Source of the DNA: an uncultured Lachnospiraceae bacterium | GTDB taxonomy: Bacteria; Bacillota; Clostridia; Lachnospirales; Lachnospiraceae | Length of the DNA: 51,181 nt | Direction: 5' to 3' | NCBI GenBank assembly: GCA_910579275.1 | Contig: CAJTTO010000031.1 | Location: 1-51,181, forward strand | Part shown: positions 49,154 through 51,181 of the stretch, piece by piece | Layout of the letters: every line of letters starts with the position of its first letter | Position numbering within the stretch: position 1 is the first letter of the stretch | Position numbers and translations under genes: made by a program | The notes under the pieces: model-generated | Database searches by the model: none | Told to the model about the DNA's origin: nothing | Seen by the model: only the letters and a program-made list of their open reading frames with translations

Positions 49154-50869
49154 ATGAAAAAAAGAGTAGTTACGGTGCTTGTGCCGATTGTTCTCATTTT
49201 AATTGTGATAGCAGCGGCACTTGGCAGCCAGATATTGGAGAAGTATTCTTATTCGAAGAATAAGGCAGACTTAAACGCGTATTTTAATATTACGAATGTG
49301 GATGACGTGGCGATGGTGGTACAGGACTCCATTGTGGAGGAAAAGGCGAGACTTCGAGAGGGAGTCTGCTATTTTACGCTTCCCACTGTGGAGAAATATT
49401 TTACGGATCGTTTCTACGTTAACAGTACAGAGCAGATTCTGCTGTTTACGACGGATACGGACGTAGTGCGGATTGACATTGGGGATGGCAGCAATGTCAT
49501 GTATGTGTCCGATGCCGGACAGGAGCTTGGATATCAGGCGGCATTTTATGAGGGCGATACGCTGTATATAGCGGGCGACTATGTAAAAAAGTATGCAAAT
49601 TTTGAGTATCTGGTGCATGATGAGCCGCTGCGCGTACAGATTTATACGCAGTGGGGCAGCTATACGGAGGCCACGGTTTCCAAAAAGACAGCGCTGCGCT
49701 ATCAGGGCGGCATCAAGAGTGATATTCTGACAGAGCTTTCTGCCGGTGATTCCGTGGAGATTCTCGAGAAGATGGAGAACTGGTCGAAGGTGCAGACAAC
49801 AGATGCTTTTATCGGCTATGTCGAAAATAAAGTCCTGAAAGAGGAGCATGAGGCGGAGCGGGTGTGCAGTACAGGATTTCAGGAGATTGTATACAACAAT
49901 GTCAAAAAGGACGGAAAGATTAACCTGACTTTCCATCAGGTGTTTGAGGAAGTCGGAGGGGATAAGCTGGCAGCGGCACTTGCGCCGACTAGAACGGTCA
50001 ACGTGGTGGCGCCCACATGGTTTCGGTTAAACGGCAGTAGCGGGGATTTTACGAGCCTTGCCAATCAGTCTTATGTGGCGAAGGCGCATGAGCTTGGCAT
50101 TGAGGTATGGGCGCTTATCACGGACGTGGACAGTCTGGATTTGTACGGAGCGGAGATTGATTTTGTGGAACTGCTGTCATCCTCGGCAAACCGCAGGCGT
50201 TTGATTAACGGACTGATGGCACAGGTGGACAGTTATGGGCTTGACGGAATCAATATTGACTTTGAGAAGGTCAGGAGCGATTCCGGAACACATTTTGTCC
50301 AGTTTATACGGGAGCTGTCGATCGAGACGCGCAAGCGCGGTGTTGTGCTTTCTGTTGACAATTATGTGCCGTCCGAGTATACGGCGCACTACAACCGTAA
50401 GGAGCAGGGGATTGTAGCGGACTATATTATTATCATGGGCTATGACGAGCATTATGTAGGCGGCGGTGCGGCAGGCTCCAACGCGTCCATCGGCTTTGTT
50501 GAGGGCGGCATTACCGATACGAAGGCGGTGGTTCCGGCGGAAAAGATTATCAATGCGGTTCCGTTTTATACAAGGGTGTGGGAGTCCGGCCCGGACGGGC
50601 TGAAGGCATCGACGCTTACCATGAACGCGGAGGCTGACTGGGTGAGACGGACGGGCGTTACGCCGACATGGCTGGACGAGCCCTGCCAGAATTACGCGGA
50701 ATATCAGGTGAATGACACGCTGTACCAGTGCTGGCTGGAGGATGTGGAATCCATACGGGTGAAGCTTCAGGTCATGCAGAGTCAGGGCATCAAAGGGGTG
50801 GCGAGCTGGAAAATCGGACTGGAGGTTCCCGGTGTCTGGGATGTGATTGCGGACTATATGGCACAGTAG
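49154..50869 (+). CDS. Membrane-anchored SH3-GH18 glycosidase-like protein
   Basis: A 571-aa protein with an N-terminal anchor (VVTVLVPIVLILIVIAAALG, about residues 4-23), a wall-facing region of about 130 residues, a bacterial SH3-like segment (about 175-235: SDILTELSAGDSVEILEKM, NWSKVQTTDAFIGYVE) and a C-terminal GH18 domain from about 255. The catalytic motif is DGINIDFE (Asp364, Asp369, Glu371), with Asn in the second Asp position, as in YaaH/YdhD-type spore or wall glycosylases. YIIIMGYDEHY and SWKIGLE complete the barrel. It probably acts on peptidoglycan amino sugars rather than chitin. ATG49154 follows TGGAGG. It is monocistronic, with a terminator at 50944. Confidence 0.87.
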   Translation: MKKRVVTVLVPIVLILIVIAAALGSQILEKYSYSKNKADLNAYFNITNVDDVAMVVQDSIVEEKARLREGVCYFTLPTVEKYFTDRFYVNSTEQILLFTTDTDVVRIDIGDGSNVMYVSDAGQELGYQAAFYEGDTLYIAGDYVKKYANFEYLVHDEPLRVQIYTQWGSYTEATVSKKTALRYQGGIKSDILTELSAGDSVEILEKMENWSKVQTTDAFIGYVENKVLKEEHEAERVCSTGFQEIVYNNVKKDGKINLTFHQVFEEVGGDKLAAALAPTRTVNVVAPTWFRLNGSSGDFTSLANQSYVAKAHELGIEVWALITDVDSLDLYGAEIDFVELLSSSANRRRLINGLMAQVDSYGLDGINIDFEKVRSDSGTHFVQFIRELSIETRKRGVVLSVDNYVPSEYTAHYNRKEQGIVADYIIIMGYDEHYVGGGAAGSNASIGFVEGGITDTKAVVPAEKIINAVPFYTRVWESGPDGLKASTLTMNAEADWVRRTGVTPTWLDEPCQNYAEYQVNDTLYQCWLEDVESIRVKLQVMQSQGIKGVASWKIGLEVPGVWDVIADYMAQ

Positions 50870-50943
50870 AGGGACAAGCTTTGAAAACAGTGGTATCGCA
50901 GCACAGTGAACAGCTTCAGAAACCGGCATAACAATATAGAATG

Positions 50944-50988
50944 AAAATCTCGTAACTGCATGGAGTTAGGCAGCTGCGGGATTTTTTC
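50944..50988 (+). terminator. Terminator after the GH18 gene
   Basis: AATCTCGTAACTGC pairs imperfectly with GCAGCTGCGGGATT (G-U pairs and one mismatch) and is followed by TTTTT. Confidence 0.7.
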
Positions 50989-50997
50989 ATATTCTGA

Positions 50998-51109
50998 GTG
51001 ACTGTTCAGACGTCCGCCAAAGTAGTGGGAATCATGCGCCAAATCTGTTATGATTCACACCTCAATAGCTTGTATGCCGATAAAAACTGGCATGGGTGTG
51101 AATTGTAAT
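50998..51109. repeat. Intergenic repeat, module B copy in reverse
   Basis: Its reverse complement matches module B at 43222-43364 over most of its length, including ATGCCAGTTTTTATCGGCAT, AAGCTATTGAGGTGTGAAT and CCCACTACTTTGGCGGACG, but lacks about 26 internal bp. The GTGTGAATTGTAA and TGATTCACACC segments form a stem. Confidence 0.8.
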
Positions 51110-51128
51110 GCCGTTCAGCCGGACTTGG

Positions 51129-51181
51129 GTAACAGTTCAGCCCAGGACTTTGCACTGGCTGCAAAGTCCGTGAAATAACAT
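51129..51181. repeat. Partial MITE-like element at the window edge
   Basis: GTAACAGTTCAGCCCAGGAC through GTCCGTGAAATAAC is nearly identical to 8815-8864, including the ACTTTGCA/TGCAAAGT hairpin. The element probably continues beyond the window. Apart from the repeats and terminator, 50870-51181 contains no gene. Confidence 0.75.

Overview
The window looks like chromosome from a Gram-positive, anaerobic gut-type Clostridia, most likely Lachnospiraceae. The evidence is the AGGAGG-type ribosome sites, the rpsF-ssb-rpsR and gdpP-rplI-dnaB gene order, DUF951 and DUF6171 proteins, MecA, pyruvate formate-lyase fermentation genes and family GH43/GH51/GH25/GH18 enzymes. The assignment is inferred from gene content only.

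Layout. 1-400: tRNA-Asn and tRNA-Cys with a terminator. 475-3382: a MoxR-type AAA+ ATPase overlapping a VWA/metallopeptidase-like protein. 3609-8581: arabinan enzymes (GH43, GH51), a DUF6171 protein, a membrane-anchored GH25 muramidase and a sirtuin. 8631-16737: a conserved housekeeping block (DUF951, rpsF, ssb, rpsR, pepT, gdpP, rplI, dnaB, a MerR-type protein).

16880-20206 is the most unusual part. A promoter reads into a tyrosine-recombinase gene that is bracketed by two 27-bp sites in inverted orientation. Each site has 10-bp palindromic arms around a 7-bp asymmetric spacer, the architecture of a recombinase crossover site. Directly after the right-hand site lies a TnpB-like protein whose zinc ribbon is intact but whose three RuvC catalytic acids all appear replaced (Tyr, Thr, Ala), as in nuclease-dead TnpB-like repressors (TldR). 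A structured, GC-rich non-coding stretch that could encode its guide RNA follows. I read this as a candidate phase-variable, RNA-guided regulator placed at the head of a surface-glycan locus. The inversion and the regulation are inferences.

20207-41724: a co-directional locus of about 21 genes for a complex surface glycan. It holds a CDP-glycerol glycerophosphotransferase-like protein, a KdsC-like phosphatase, a NeuB-type synthase without its SAF domain, an SpsF-like cytidylyltransferase, a DegT aminotransferase, a radical SAM/SPASM protein, methyltransferases, GT2/GT4/GT8-like/GT11 transferases, an SDR epimerase and two IspD/TarI-like cytidylyltransferases. Six intact proteins, plus one gene broken by an in-frame amber codon, carry a similar small GxGxxG Rossmann-like module. 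The middle (about 29.1-32.9 kb) is markedly AT-richer than its flanks.

41822-48120: fermentation and small regulatory genes. These are a 2[4Fe-4S] ferredoxin, pflA, a BlaI-type repressor and a pyruvate formate-lyase split into three genes: a 679-aa catalytic part without the glycyl-radical domain, a 69-aa protein resembling a degenerate N-terminal part of that domain plus a cysteine cluster, and an 81-aa autonomous glycyl-radical domain. A DUF1858 protein and MecA follow. 49154-50869: a membrane-anchored SH3-GH18 protein. Several small intergenic elements with GTTAC-GTTCA-type ends are scattered between 6.4 and 51.2 kb; one supplies the end of the DUF951 gene and another sits inside the split PFL operon.
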